Shown in pieces: positions 16,914-24,796 of a stretch of 48,625 bases of DNA. The stretch spans positions 1 to 48,625 of the forward strand of contig NZ_BDAG01000048.1 of NCBI RefSeq assembly GCF_002091715.1, written 5' to 3'. The stretch comes from Pseudomonas migulae NBRC 103157. Lineage in GTDB: Bacteria; Pseudomonadota; Gammaproteobacteria; Pseudomonadales; Pseudomonadaceae. The position numbers and the translations under genes are program-made. The number at the start of each line of letters is the position of its first letter. The first letter of the stretch is position 1. A model generated the notes under the pieces. The model saw only the letters and a program-made list of their open reading frames with translations. It ran no database searches and was not told the origin of the DNA.

Positions 16914-17927
16914 ATGACTCATTCCATCGCATTCAATTTCGAAGACGGCGTCACCCGGTTCATCGACGCCAACGTTGGCGAAACCGTGGCCGATGCCGCG
17001 TACCGCCAGGGCATCAACATTCCGCTGGATTGCCGCGACGGCGCTTGCGGTACTTGCAAGTGTTTCGCCGAGGCCGGTCGCTACGACCTGGGCGAGGAAT
17101 ACATCGAAGACGCCCTCACGGCCGACGAAGCCGAGCAAGGTTTTGTCCTGACCTGCCAGATGCGCGCCCAGAGCGATTGCGTGGTGCGGGTACCGGTTTC
17201 CTCGGACGTCTGCCGCACGCAACAGGCCAGTTTTGAGGCGACCATCAGCGCCGTGCGCCAGTTGTCCGACAGCACCATCGCGTTGTCGATCAAAGGTGAG
17301 GCGCTGAGCAAACTGGCGTTCCTGCCAGGGCAATACGTGAACCTCGGGATTCCCGGCAGCGAGCAGACTCGCGCCTATTCGTTCAGCTCGTTGCAACGTG
17401 ACGGCGAAGTCAGTTTCCTGATTCGTAACGTGCCTGGCGGCCTGATGAGCAGTTTCCTCACCGGCATGGCCAAGGCCGGCGACAGCATGAGCCTGGCCGG
17501 GCCGTTAGGCAGTTTCTATCTGCGCGACATCCGTCGCCCGCTGTTGCTGCTGGCCGGCGGTACAGGCCTGGCGCCGTTCACCGCGATGCTGGAAAAAATC
17601 GCCGAGCAGGGCAGTGAGCACCCGCTGCATCTGATCTACGGCGTGACCAACGATTTTGATCTGGTGGAAATGGATCGACTCGAAGCCTTCGCCGCACGCA
17701 TCCCGAATTTCAGCTTCAGCGCTTGCGTCGCCAGCCCTGACAGCCAGCACCCGCTCAAGGGCTACGTGACCCAGCACATCGAGCCGAAGCATTTGAACGA
17801 TGGCGATGTCGATGTCTACCTGTGCGGCCCGCCGCCGATGGTCGAGGCGGTCAGCCAATACATTCGCGAACAAGGCATCGCGCCAGTGAACTTCTACTAC
17901 GAGAAGTTTGCCGCCAGCGCGGCATGA
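16914..17927 (+). CDS. benC: Benzoate 1,2-dioxygenase reductase BenC
   Basis: A 337-residue electron-transfer component that passes electrons from NADH to BenA. The N-terminal plant-type [2Fe-2S] ferredoxin domain has Cys40, Cys45, Cys48 and Cys81 (CRDGACGTC, then CQM). FAD binding is shown by RAYSFSS, the NADH site by LLAGGTGLAPF and the C-terminal YLCGPPPM. The ATG at 16914 is 10 bases after the benB stop. The next gene of the operon follows after 134 bases with a REP hairpin. Confidence 0.97.
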   Translation: MTHSIAFNFEDGVTRFIDANVGETVADAAYRQGINIPLDCRDGACGTCKCFAEAGRYDLGEEYIEDALTADEAEQGFVLTCQMRAQSDCVVRVPVSSDVCRTQQASFEATISAVRQLSDSTIALSIKGEALSKLAFLPGQYVNLGIPGSEQTRAYSFSSLQRDGEVSFLIRNVPGGLMSSFLTGMAKAGDSMSLAGPLGSFYLRDIRRPLLLLAGGTGLAPFTAMLEKIAEQGSEHPLHLIYGVTNDFDLVEMDRLEAFAARIPNFSFSACVASPDSQHPLKGYVTQHIEPKHLNDGDVDVYLCGPPPMVEAVSQYIREQGIAPVNFYYEKFAASAA

Positions 17928-17981
17928 GTCGCGCACCGGGAGTGGGGATGTACACAAACACCGCTCTCGACACAGATCCAA

Positions 17982-18030
17982 TGTGGGAGCGGGCTTGCTC
18001 GCGAAGGCGTCGAGCAAGCCCGCTCCTGCA
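17982..18030. repeat. REP hairpin inside the ben operon, between benC and benD
   Basis: Perfectly paired 16-base arms at 17986-18001 (GGAGCGGGCTTGCTCG) and 18011-18026 flank a 9-base loop. The hairpin lies in the benC-benD gap with no T-run after it, so it probably acts on mRNA stability rather than as a terminator and could lower benD expression relative to benABC. Confidence 0.9.
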
Positions 18031-18061
18031 GTTGACCGGCATCCGTCGTCACGAGGTACAC

Positions 18062-18835
18062 ATGAACAGATTTCACGAAAAAGTCGCGCTGATCACCGGC
18101 GCTGCCCAAGGTATCGGCCGGCGCGTCGCTGAACGCATGGCGGCGGAGGGCGCGCGGTTGATTCTGGTCGATCGCTCCGAGTTGGTGTTCGAAGTGCAAC
18201 AACAATTGGGCCTGCACAGCCAGGTGCTCGCGCTGACCGCCGATCTCGAGCAGTACGCCGAATGCAGCCGCGTGATGCAAACCGCCGTCGAGCGTTTCGG
18301 GCGGCTCGACATCCTCATCAATAATGTCGGCGGGACGATCTGGGCCAAGCCTTTCGAGCATTACGAAGCACAGCAGATAGAGGCCGAGGTTCGTCGCTCG
18401 CTGTTTCCGACGCTTTGGTGCTGCCACGCCGCATTGCCATACATGCTGGAACAGTGCAGTGGCGCCATCGTCAACGTGTCGTCCATCGCCACCCGCAGCA
18501 TCAACCGCGTGCCGTACGGTGCGGCGAAGGGCGGGGTAAATGCGCTGACCGCTTGCCTGGCGTTCGAAACTGCCGGTCGTGGGGTTCGGGTCAATGCAAC
18601 GGCACCCGGTGGCACCGAAGCGCCGCCACGGGTGATTCCGCGCAACAGCGCCGAACAAAGCGCTGAGGAAAAGGTGTGGTATCAGCAAATCGTTGACCAG
18701 ACGCTCGACAGCAGTCTGATGAAACGCTACGGCACGCTGGATGAACAGGCAGGCGCTATTCTGTTTCTGGCCAGCGACGAAGCGTCCTACATCACGGGCA
18801 TGATCATGCCGGTGGGCGGTGGTGACCAGGGCTGA
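18062..18835 (+). CDS. benD: Benzoate cis-diol dehydrogenase BenD (SDR family)
   Basis: Oxidises and decarboxylates 1,6-dihydroxycyclohexa-2,4-diene-1-carboxylate to catechol with NAD+. The 257-residue short-chain dehydrogenase has the cofactor motif TGAAQGIG, an NNVGG motif, the catalytic Ser in NVSSIATR and the Y-x3-K pair in YGAAKGG. It starts at 18062 and joins ben to the cat pathway: its product is the CatA substrate. It is the last ben gene here; no benK, benE or benF follows. Confidence 0.95.
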   Translation: MNRFHEKVALITGAAQGIGRRVAERMAAEGARLILVDRSELVFEVQQQLGLHSQVLALTADLEQYAECSRVMQTAVERFGRLDILINNVGGTIWAKPFEHYEAQQIEAEVRRSLFPTLWCCHAALPYMLEQCSGAIVNVSSIATRSINRVPYGAAKGGVNALTACLAFETAGRGVRVNATAPGGTEAPPRVIPRNSAEQSAEEKVWYQQIVDQTLDSSLMKRYGTLDEQAGAILFLASDEASYITGMIMPVGGGDQG

Positions 18836-18848
18836 AAAATACAGAGAA

Positions 18849-19211
18849 CTACAGGCGACGCTGAAACGCCCTGACGATTCTCAGCGTGGCGTCGCTTGTG
18901 TTCAGGTTGTGTACCGCGTCCATCGGAAACCACATGCAATCGAAGATTTCATTTTGCGGGCGTGCCTCATTCGAGTTCAGCACCGATGCCTCGTAAACCT
19001 GGTGCCGGATGTCGCCCGAGTCCAACTCCATCAGGTAGAGCAAGTCGTCGGCTCCCAGCCCGGTCTCTTCCCACAGTTCGCGCATGGCCGCGGCGGCGAC
19101 GGTTTCTCCGCGCTCGACTTTTCCGCCGGGCAGTGTCCAGCGGCCCCTTGGCTTGCGCACCAGGAGAATGTGCCGGTCCTGCTCACAAATGACGGTTGCA
19201 CGTACTTTCAT
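18849..19211 (-). CDS. Nudix hydrolase
   Basis: A 120-residue single-domain Nudix hydrolase that should cleave a nucleoside-diphosphate-linked substrate. The Nudix box runs GGKVERGETVAAAAMRELWE and continues ETGL, containing the metal-binding REL-x-EE core. The N-terminus MKVRATVICEQDRHILLVRK is typical of MutT-like housekeeping enzymes. It converges with benD 13 bases away and has no operon partner. The precise substrate is not readable. Confidence 0.93.
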   Translation of the reverse strand: MKVRATVICEQDRHILLVRKPRGRWTLPGGKVERGETVAAAAMRELWEETGLGADDLLYLMELDSGDIRHQVYEASVLNSNEARPQNEIFDCMWFPMDAVHNLNTSDATLRIVRAFQRRL

Positions 19212-19430
19212 GTGTTACCTGACTGCCTGCTGTCATATTTTGGTAATAAAAATGCAATATTCGGGCCGCTCCCGGTTTAGACGGCCTCTGGCAGGTTGGA
19301 GGCGTCTCTGGGGCTGAAAGTGCAACCGAATGTCGGAATCCTGTCGCGACGTCTGGTCGGCATCTGCGCGAAGGGTGGGTGTAAGGTAGGCAAGTCAGTT
19401 CTGAAATCAGTACCGAGATGGAGGTAACTT

Positions 19431-19634
19431 ATGAGCGTTCCGATGCTGAATAAGATGCACATGAACGGTTATGACGTACTCAGCGTAAACAACGGCCCCT
19501 GGCGGGTATGCACACAAGGCGACCGGTTGGCAGCCTTTGCCAGCAGAGAAGAGGCACTGGCCTTTGCGGCATCTCTTCCCGGTTACAAGGCGCGGGCGAA
19601 AAAACCGGTCGATAGCCGCAAAGCCGACAAATAA
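19431..19634 (+). CDS. Small DUF2188-like protein, unknown function
   Basis: A 67-residue basic protein with a strong GGAGGT ribosome site. The middle part NNGPWRVCTQGDRLAAFASREEALAFAASL resembles small DUF2188-like proteins (a short W-x-V sheet followed by an EEA helix). The C-terminus is Lys-rich. It stands alone between Nudix and a repeat region, with about 220 bases of non-coding DNA upstream that should hold its promoter. Confidence 0.75.
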   Translation: MSVPMLNKMHMNGYDVLSVNNGPWRVCTQGDRLAAFASREEALAFAASLPGYKARAKKPVDSRKADK

Positions 19635-19703
19635 ATAGTCGGCTTCCTGCCCCGGTTTGCCGTAATGCTGTTCACTCAAGAGAGTCTTGAATCAGAGAAA
19701 CCC

Positions 19704-19840
19704 TTGGCGAGGGGACTTATCCCGTTCGGCTGCGAAGCAGTCGCAAATCCAGACAATTCAGTCTGTTTGGTCAGACGCAGGGGCCGCTTCGCGACCCAAC
19801 GGGGCGGTGCGACGTTTCGCAGAATCCCCTCGCCACAAAT
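19704..19840. repeat. Extragenic palindromic element of the GCGAGGGG type
   Basis: An imperfect palindrome begins TTGGCGAGGGGACTTATCCC and ends with the inverse AATCCCCTCGCCACAA, enclosing internal pairing around GGCTGCGAAGCAGTCGC. It fills most of the 271-base gap between the small 67-aa gene and the OsmE-like gene. The family differs from the other REP types in this window. Confidence 0.75.
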
Positions 19841-19905
19841 GGGTGCCTGCATTTAAATGAACAGCATGACCGGTTTGCCGGGGCTTTTCATACCTTGCCG
19901 CCGGA

Positions 19906-20268
19906 CTAATAACCGCCGCCGCCACCCGTCCCGCCCGTATGGGAAGGCTCCCTGGCTTTTTGCTGTGCATGGCTCCATTCCGCGCAGGTCATGAAGCTTT
20001 TGTGATCGACCTTGCCCTTGCCATCGAAACTCACGTTATACGACTGCTGCTGGCCGGCTTTCACTAATTTGTAGTCAAAGCAGGTGCCGGGCACGACCGT
20101 GCGATCGCTGATCGATTGAGGCTGCCCGCCAATCTGCTGGACCTGCTCCTTGCTCATGCCGGTTTCGACCTTGGCGACCAGCGGCTGGTCACGGTAGACG
20201 CGTGATTCGGTGCTGCAGCCTCCCAGCGCTGCCAGTGCGACAACCAGCACGCATAGAGGCTTGTTCAT
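19906..20268 (-). CDS. OsmE-like outer-membrane lipoprotein
   Basis: A 120-residue lipoprotein: signal MNKPLCVLVVALAALGG ends in the lipobox Cys18. The mature part is an SmpA/OmlA-type fold, VAKVETGMSKEQVQQIGGQP, followed by VVPGTCFDYKLVKAG and SFMTCAEW, a pattern very like E. coli OsmE, an osmotically induced lipoprotein. The two conserved Cys may form a disulfide. The C-terminus is a Gly-rich tail. It follows a 106-aa gene by 13 bases, probably as an operon. Confidence 0.8.
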   Translation of the reverse strand: MNKPLCVLVVALAALGGCSTESRVYRDQPLVAKVETGMSKEQVQQIGGQPQSISDRTVVPGTCFDYKLVKAGQQQSYNVSFDGKGKVDHKSFMTCAEWSHAQQKAREPSHTGGTGGGGGY

Positions 20269-20281
20269 GGAAGCGCTCCGG

Positions 20282-20602
20282 TCAGTGCGTCTTGTTTCGT
20301 GTGATGGCCTTGGCTTTCACTTCCTCGGCATAACCCTTCAGTCGATCTTCATCGCCCTGAAACAACTCGCACAGCTTCAGGGTCGCTTGTGCGTCCACAT
20401 CATTTCCGGCCAGGCGCAGTTGCTCCGCGATACGCAACAGCTCTACCGCCGACCACCTCAAATCCGACGCTACGCTTTGCAAGTCGCGCCGAAGTTCGTT
20501 TTCAGATTCGTTAAGCCACATGGCGACCTCCTGAACATCTCTGCTACGAAATTTTAGTCCCGATTCGTGGATCAGGGCGTTTTGTTCGTCTGAACAGTCC
20601 AT
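20282..20602 (-). CDS. Hypothetical protein, 106 aa
   Basis: Not recognised. A mainly helical, charge-rich cytoplasmic protein starting MDCSDEQNALIHESGLKFRS, without signal peptide. Heptad-like spacing in LRRDLQSVASDLRWSAVELLRIAEQL suggests a coiled coil. The gene is immediately upstream of the OsmE-like lipoprotein gene on the same strand. A GTG or other start slightly inside is possible. Confidence 0.65.
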   Translation of the reverse strand: MDCSDEQNALIHESGLKFRSRDVQEVAMWLNESENELRRDLQSVASDLRWSAVELLRIAEQLRLAGNDVDAQATLKLCELFQGDEDRLKGYAEEVKAKAITRNKTH

Positions 20603-20692
20603 ACAGCCTTTGGTCGGGAAGTTGAACGGGAATGGACAGATCTGGTGTCGTACTCAAGTGGTCAACTTTTGCTAGGGCGAGGCAACTTCGAA

Positions 20693-20902
20693 ATGACGGC
20701 AACTGATGATTTTAGATTTCACGCGCATGAGCTGATCGTCGATCTGGACGCGGCGACCACGGAAATGATGAATCTGATTTCAGCGCATCAACTGAGCGGC
20801 CCGGAATGGGAGCGGGTGAACCAGTGGCAGCACGAGGCGTACGAACGGTGGATGACCTATTTGAACACCAGGTCCCCCAAGGATGAAAACGCCCCACAGT
20901 GA
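20693..20902 (+). CDS. Hypothetical protein, 69 aa
   Basis: Unknown small acidic protein (MTATDDFRFHAHELIVDLDA...). The ATG at 20693 follows a purine-rich AGGGCGAGGC stretch; an upstream start at 20645 would add 16 residues without obvious signal. The C-terminal WERVNQWQHEAYERWMTYL is Trp/Glu-rich and probably helical. It precedes a lipoprotein gene by 55 bases. Confidence 0.6.
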   Translation: MTATDDFRFHAHELIVDLDAATTEMMNLISAHQLSGPEWERVNQWQHEAYERWMTYLNTRSPKDENAPQ

Positions 20903-20957
20903 GTGCTGTTTACTGAACGGCGCGCTACATTGCCTTTTTTCGGAAAAAGGAAGCGTC

Positions 20958-21293
20958 ATGCGGATGTTGATGGCAGGAGTGGTGGTGGCATTACTGGCGG
21001 GTTGCTCATTGCCGGCTTCTGTGGTGCCGGGTGAGCCGAATGTCAGCAAATACAGCGAAAAAACACCGAAGGAGTATGCCGCCTGCGTGCTGCCGGCGTG
21101 GCAGAAGGAAATTCCCGCGTCAGCTCAAACGGGGATCTCCAATGGCTACCGGATCACGGCGCCCAGCATCATCACGGCTGACGAAATTGTCGATATCGTG
21201 AAATCCAGGGATGGCAGCCGCGTATCGCTTTATCAGGGGCCGCCCTGGGCCAAGTCCGGCGCGTTGCGCGAGGCTGTTCGCGACTGTCTTTGA
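20958..21293 (+). CDS. Small lipoprotein of unknown function
   Basis: A 111-residue protein whose start at 20958 (AAAAAGGAAG upstream) yields a lipoprotein signal MRMLMAGVVVALLAGCS with Cys at the lipobox. A longer frame from 20883 would spoil the signal. Mature sequence YAACVLPAWQKEI and a final DCL suggest one disulfide. Function unknown. It converges with the Rrf2 regulator gene; only 3 bases separate the stops. Confidence 0.78.
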   Translation: MRMLMAGVVVALLAGCSLPASVVPGEPNVSKYSEKTPKEYAACVLPAWQKEIPASAQTGISNGYRITAPSIITADEIVDIVKSRDGSRVSLYQGPPWAKSGALREAVRDCL

Positions 21294-21296
21294 GGC

Positions 21297-21860
21297 TTAG
21301 CCGGAAATCTCGGTGACCGGGATAGTCTGGTCGTCAGATGCCTGGGCACTGCTTTTCTTTTCCCGGCGATCATTGATCCAGTTGTCTACCTGCGCACCGA
21401 ATTCAGCCGGCGCCTTTCGTCCCACTCTCCTGGCGAGATCAAGAATGGTCTGTTGGGCGAGGGCGTCCTCCATGCGTTTTTGCGCAGTCATCATGACGGC
21501 ATGCACCGAGCAGGGACCTGATATCGCCCAGGCAGGTGCTCCACCTTCGAACAGGGCGCAACGCCCGCGAATTTCGCGACAATCGAAAATCAGCTTCTGC
21601 CCATCGATGGCATTGACGATATCGAGCACGCTGATTTCGTCGGAGGGCCGCGCCAGTTTGAAACCGCCACGCACGCCTTCAGTGGCCACCACCAGTTTTG
21701 CCTTGGCCAGTTTGGTGAAGATTTTCGCCAGATAGTCCTGCGGCACGCCTTGCAGCTCCGCCAGTTCGCGCACGCTCGCCTCACGGGTATCGCCGCAATT
21801 GCCTACCAGAAAAAGCAGGCAGTGAATGCCGTACTCAACGCCCGCGCTATAAAGAGACAT
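21297..21860 (-). CDS. Rrf2-family transcriptional regulator with three conserved cysteines
   Basis: A 187-residue winged-helix repressor of the Rrf2 group (IscR/NsrR relatives). The N-terminal DNA-binding part reads GVPQDYLAKIFTKLAKAKLV, followed by the family GVRGGFKLAR wing. Cys94, Cys101 and Cys117 sit in the region where IscR and NsrR bind an Fe-S cluster, though the spacing here (C-x6-C-x15-C) is not that of IscR or NsrR. It is divergent from an NADH dehydrogenase-like gene that it probably controls. The C-terminus is extended and charged. Confidence 0.9.
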   Translation of the reverse strand: MSLYSAGVEYGIHCLLFLVGNCGDTREASVRELAELQGVPQDYLAKIFTKLAKAKLVVATEGVRGGFKLARPSDEISVLDIVNAIDGQKLIFDCREIRGRCALFEGGAPAWAISGPCSVHAVMMTAQKRMEDALAQQTILDLARRVGRKAPAEFGAQVDNWINDRREKKSSAQASDDQTIPVTEISG

Positions 21861-21872
21861 TTTTATCTCCGA

Positions 21873-21908
21873 CTAATGTTGTCGTAAATGTTATCAGCTG
21901 AACATTAG
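21873..21908. promoter_or_regulatory. Candidate Rrf2-regulator operator
   Basis: CTAATGTT at 21873-21880 and its inverse AACATTAG at 21901-21908 frame an AT-rich core containing a further AATGTTATC. The repeat lies 12 bases upstream of the Rrf2 start, in the region shared with the divergent dehydrogenase gene, so it is a natural candidate for autoregulation. Direct evidence is only the symmetry and position. Confidence 0.5.
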
Positions 21909-22127
21909 CCAGGCAACGAACCCTGCAGCCACCCATCTCTTCTATCACCGCCTTGCCGCAATGATTGGGGCGCGCCCTGCAATGGATCAAAGTTTTCGAT
22001 AGCAGGCATCAGAAAAAACCGATTGTGCTCTAAAACTAGGATCAATATAGTCGTAGTTGTTCGGTCGGCACTGGCAAGCGCATGACCTTTGATGAATTCA
22101 TTGATCGGCCTTCTCTCGGAGTTAAAA

Positions 22128-23330
22128 ATGAAACAGAACATCCTGGTAATCGGCGCAGGTTTCGGTGGCATGTGGACAGCTTTGAGCGCTACGCGTCTGT
22201 TCGACATTCATGGTCACAACGACGTTGAAGTGACTGTTTTGGCTCCACAGGCCGAGCTGCGCGTGCGTCCGCGTTTCTATGAACCGAATGCGCACCAGCT
22301 GGCTGCGCCGATCGGTGAGCTGTTTGATGCGGTCGGCGTGAAGTTCATCAAGGGCGCTGCAGAAACCATCGACGTTGTGCAAAAACGCGTTGGCTACATC
22401 GATGCGTCGGGTGCCAAACAAGTGTGCAGCTACGACAAACTCGTTCTGGCCACCGGCAGCCGTCTCGCCATTCCAGCCACCGCAGGCGTGGCTGAACATG
22501 CGTTCGACGTTGACCAGATTGAACAGGCCGTGCGCCTGGAAAACCATCTGAAATCCCTGGCCAGCCTGCCGGAAAGCAAGGCCCGCAATACCGTCGTCGT
22601 GGCGGGTGGTGGCTTCACCGGGATTGAAACGGCGACCGAGATGACCGCGCGCCTGCATGCCATCCTGGGTGATCAGGCTGACGTCGAGGTGATCATCGTT
22701 GATCGCGGCGAGAAAATTGGCGGCTCGATGGGTGCCGAAATCGCCAGGTCGATCGAAGAGGCCAGCGTTGAAACCGGCGTGACATGGCACTTGAAGGCGT
22801 CGGTACTGTCCGTCGATGCCAATGGCGTCACCTTGAGCGACGGTCAGCGTATCGATGCGAAAACCGTGGTCTGGACCACCGGTGTGCGGGCCAGCTCGCT
22901 GACCGAGCAGATCCCGGCGGAGCGCGATCACCTTGGCCGCCTGCACGTGGACAGCCACCTGAAGGTCATCGGTCAGGAGGATATCTACGCCACCGGCGAC
23001 GTTGCTTACGCCGCTTCCGACGACATCGGCAATTACGCATTGATGACCTGCCAGCACGCCATTTCCCTGGGGCGTCACGCCGGCAATAACGTTGCCGCGC
23101 ACATTCTCGGCGTTGATCCGACACCGTACAGCCAGCCTAAATATGTCACCTGCCTGGATCTGGGCAGCTGGGGCGCGGTGTACACCGAGGGTTGGGACCG
23201 CCAGGTGAAACTGGTCAAACAGGAAGGCAAGAACCTGAAGACGCAGATCAACACGGTGTGGATCTACCCGCCAGCCGCTGATCGCGCCGCCGCGTTGGCT
23301 GCAGCTGATCCGATGATTCCTGTCGCCTGA
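22128..23330 (+). CDS. Type II NADH dehydrogenase-like FAD oxidoreductase
   Basis: A 400-residue flavoprotein of the NDH-2 group. The start at 22128 (CGGAG upstream) gives MKQNILVIGAGFGGMW, the FAD dinucleotide fold. A second fold for NAD(P)H is VVVAGGGFTGIE near residue 160. A WTTGVRAS segment and the FAD-binding YATGDVAYA follow. No C-terminal amphipathic anchor as in E. coli Ndh is obvious, so quinone reduction at the membrane is uncertain. It is divergent from the Rrf2 regulator and followed by a strong terminator, so it is monocistronic. Confidence 0.88.
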   Translation: MKQNILVIGAGFGGMWTALSATRLFDIHGHNDVEVTVLAPQAELRVRPRFYEPNAHQLAAPIGELFDAVGVKFIKGAAETIDVVQKRVGYIDASGAKQVCSYDKLVLATGSRLAIPATAGVAEHAFDVDQIEQAVRLENHLKSLASLPESKARNTVVVAGGGFTGIETATEMTARLHAILGDQADVEVIIVDRGEKIGGSMGAEIARSIEEASVETGVTWHLKASVLSVDANGVTLSDGQRIDAKTVVWTTGVRASSLTEQIPAERDHLGRLHVDSHLKVIGQEDIYATGDVAYAASDDIGNYALMTCQHAISLGRHAGNNVAAHILGVDPTPYSQPKYVTCLDLGSWGAVYTEGWDRQVKLVKQEGKNLKTQINTVWIYPPAADRAAALAAADPMIPVA

Positions 23331-23367
23331 GGCCTGTTGTTCGATAACGTTGCCTGATTGAAATAAT

Positions 23368-23400
23368 CCCGCCCAAGTGTTCTTGGGCGGGATTTTTTTT
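23368..23400 (+). terminator. Rho-independent terminator after the NDH-2-like gene
   Basis: The stem CCCGCCCAAG, loop TGTT and CTTGGGCGGG are followed by a run of eight T. It lies about 40 bases after the gene stop. Confidence 0.92.
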
Positions 23401-23421
23401 GCGGCCTGAATGGTTGCGGCT

Positions 23422-23470
23422 ATGAAATTTAACGTGTAGTTTTTCATGAAATTATAAATAGAAAATTTCA
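23422..23470. promoter_or_regulatory. Operator-like repeats upstream of the polyamine operon
   Basis: ATGAAATT occurs at 23422-23429 and 23446-23453, and the inverse AATTTCA at 23464-23470. The central copy sits in the palindrome TTTCATGAAA (23442-23451). The AT-rich block ends 10 bases before the oxidase start and probably carries the promoter with sites for a regulator, possibly the XRE-cupin protein of this operon. Confidence 0.5.
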
Positions 23471-23480
23471 CGAGGCCCGC

Positions 23481-24770
23481 ATGTTCCAGCAATCCACCCG
23501 GCACGTCGCCAGTTACTACGCCCACACTTGCGCAGATCTTCTGGTGGAGCGTGCCGCTGTGGAGGGCGAGCAGGACACCGACGTGTTGATCGTCGGCGCC
23601 GGCTTCAGTGGCTTGCACACAGCGTTGCGACTGGCCTTGGCCGGCAAGCGCGTGACCTTGCTGGAAGCCAGTCGGGTAGCGTGGGCGGCGTCGGGGCGCA
23701 ATGGCGGTCAGGCCATTCTCGGTTGGTCGTGCGACATGCCGCCGCTGGAGGCTGCGCTGGGTTACGAACGTGCGCGGCAGTTGTGGGACGGCATGCGCTG
23801 GGCCGCGCAGGAACTGCGGGCATTGCCCGAACGCCACGGTTTCGATTGTGACTACCGGGCCGGTCACCTCTGGACGTCGGTGTTGCCGCGTCGGGTGAGT
23901 CTGCTGACCGAGTGGCAACACGAGGCCAGCCACAAGTGGGGCCACGACGGTTTACAGTTCATCCCGCGTGAGCAGTTGCCGCAATGGGTCGCCAGTGAAC
24001 GCTATCAGGCCGGGCTGTTCGATCCGGAAGGCGCGCACCTCAATCCGCTGAAACTGGCGCTCGGCCTGGCCGCCGCCATCGAGCGCGCCGGCGGCAAAAT
24101 TCATGAGCAAAGCAAGGCGCTGAACTATCGCGAAGAGGGTGGCCGGTACGTGGTCACCACTGAGCGCGGTCGTATTCGGGCCGATGTGCTGGTGCTGGCG
24201 TGCAACGCGTATCTGGATCGGCTTGATCCGCAGCTGTCGAGTTGTGTGTTGCCGGTCGGGACCTATCAGGTCGCCACCACGCCACTTCCGCCAGCGTTGG
24301 CCACTGCGCTGCTGCCGAGCAATGCCTGCGTCACCGACAATCAATTCGTACTCGATTATTTCCGTCGTACGCCGGACAACCGGTTGCTGTTTGGCGGTGG
24401 TTGCACCTATCTGGGTGGCATGCCGAAGGACATCGCCGCGGCGACCCGACCCTTTCTGCAACGGGTATTTCCGCAGCTCAAGGATGTAGAGCTGGAATTC
24501 GCCTGGGGCGGGCACATCGATCTCACCCTCAAGCGCACGCCGGATATCGGTCGCCGCGGCGATCTCTACTGGCTTCAGGGTTACTCCGGGCACGGCGTGC
24601 TGCCGACCCTGGCCGGGGCCCGCGCCGTGTCCGATGCGATACTGGGCCGGCCGGATGAGCTTGCCTTGTATCAAGGCCTGGTCAATGGCCGTTTCCCCGG
24701 CGGCAAGTACATGGCAGCCCCGCTGGAAGCCATCGGCAAGGCCTGGTATCGCTTACGCGACAGCCTTTGA
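23481..24770 (+). CDS. Gamma-glutamyl-polyamine oxidase-like FAD oxidoreductase (PuuB/PauB type)
   Basis: A 429-residue DAO-family flavoprotein. The N-terminus is preceded by CACGAGG and carries the FAD motif VLIVGAGFSGLHTALRLALAG. Typical segments are SGRNGGQA, VLACNAYLD and the C-terminal GYSGHGV that contacts FAD. PuuB/PauB enzymes oxidise gamma-glutamyl-putrescine or other gamma-glutamyl amines. The call is supported by the operon: an XRE-cupin regulator and a glutamine synthetase homologue follow. The actual amine is unknown. Confidence 0.87.
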   Translation: MFQQSTRHVASYYAHTCADLLVERAAVEGEQDTDVLIVGAGFSGLHTALRLALAGKRVTLLEASRVAWAASGRNGGQAILGWSCDMPPLEAALGYERARQLWDGMRWAAQELRALPERHGFDCDYRAGHLWTSVLPRRVSLLTEWQHEASHKWGHDGLQFIPREQLPQWVASERYQAGLFDPEGAHLNPLKLALGLAAAIERAGGKIHEQSKALNYREEGGRYVVTTERGRIRADVLVLACNAYLDRLDPQLSSCVLPVGTYQVATTPLPPALATALLPSNACVTDNQFVLDYFRRTPDNRLLFGGGCTYLGGMPKDIAAATRPFLQRVFPQLKDVELEFAWGGHIDLTLKRTPDIGRRGDLYWLQGYSGHGVLPTLAGARAVSDAILGRPDELALYQGLVNGRFPGGKYMAAPLEAIGKAWYRLRDSL

Positions 24771-24796
24771 ATCGCACATTTTCTGGAAGCTTTCAG

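Noticed and set aside
18836..18848. Benzoate transporter or porin gene (benK, benE, benF) after benD
   Set aside because: The next gene is a converging Nudix hydrolase 13 bases away; no transporter is encoded in this cluster.
22122..23945. 607-codon minus-strand open frame opposite the NDH-2-like gene
   Set aside because: It mirrors two real genes and an intergenic terminator, has no ribosome site and an implausible composition.
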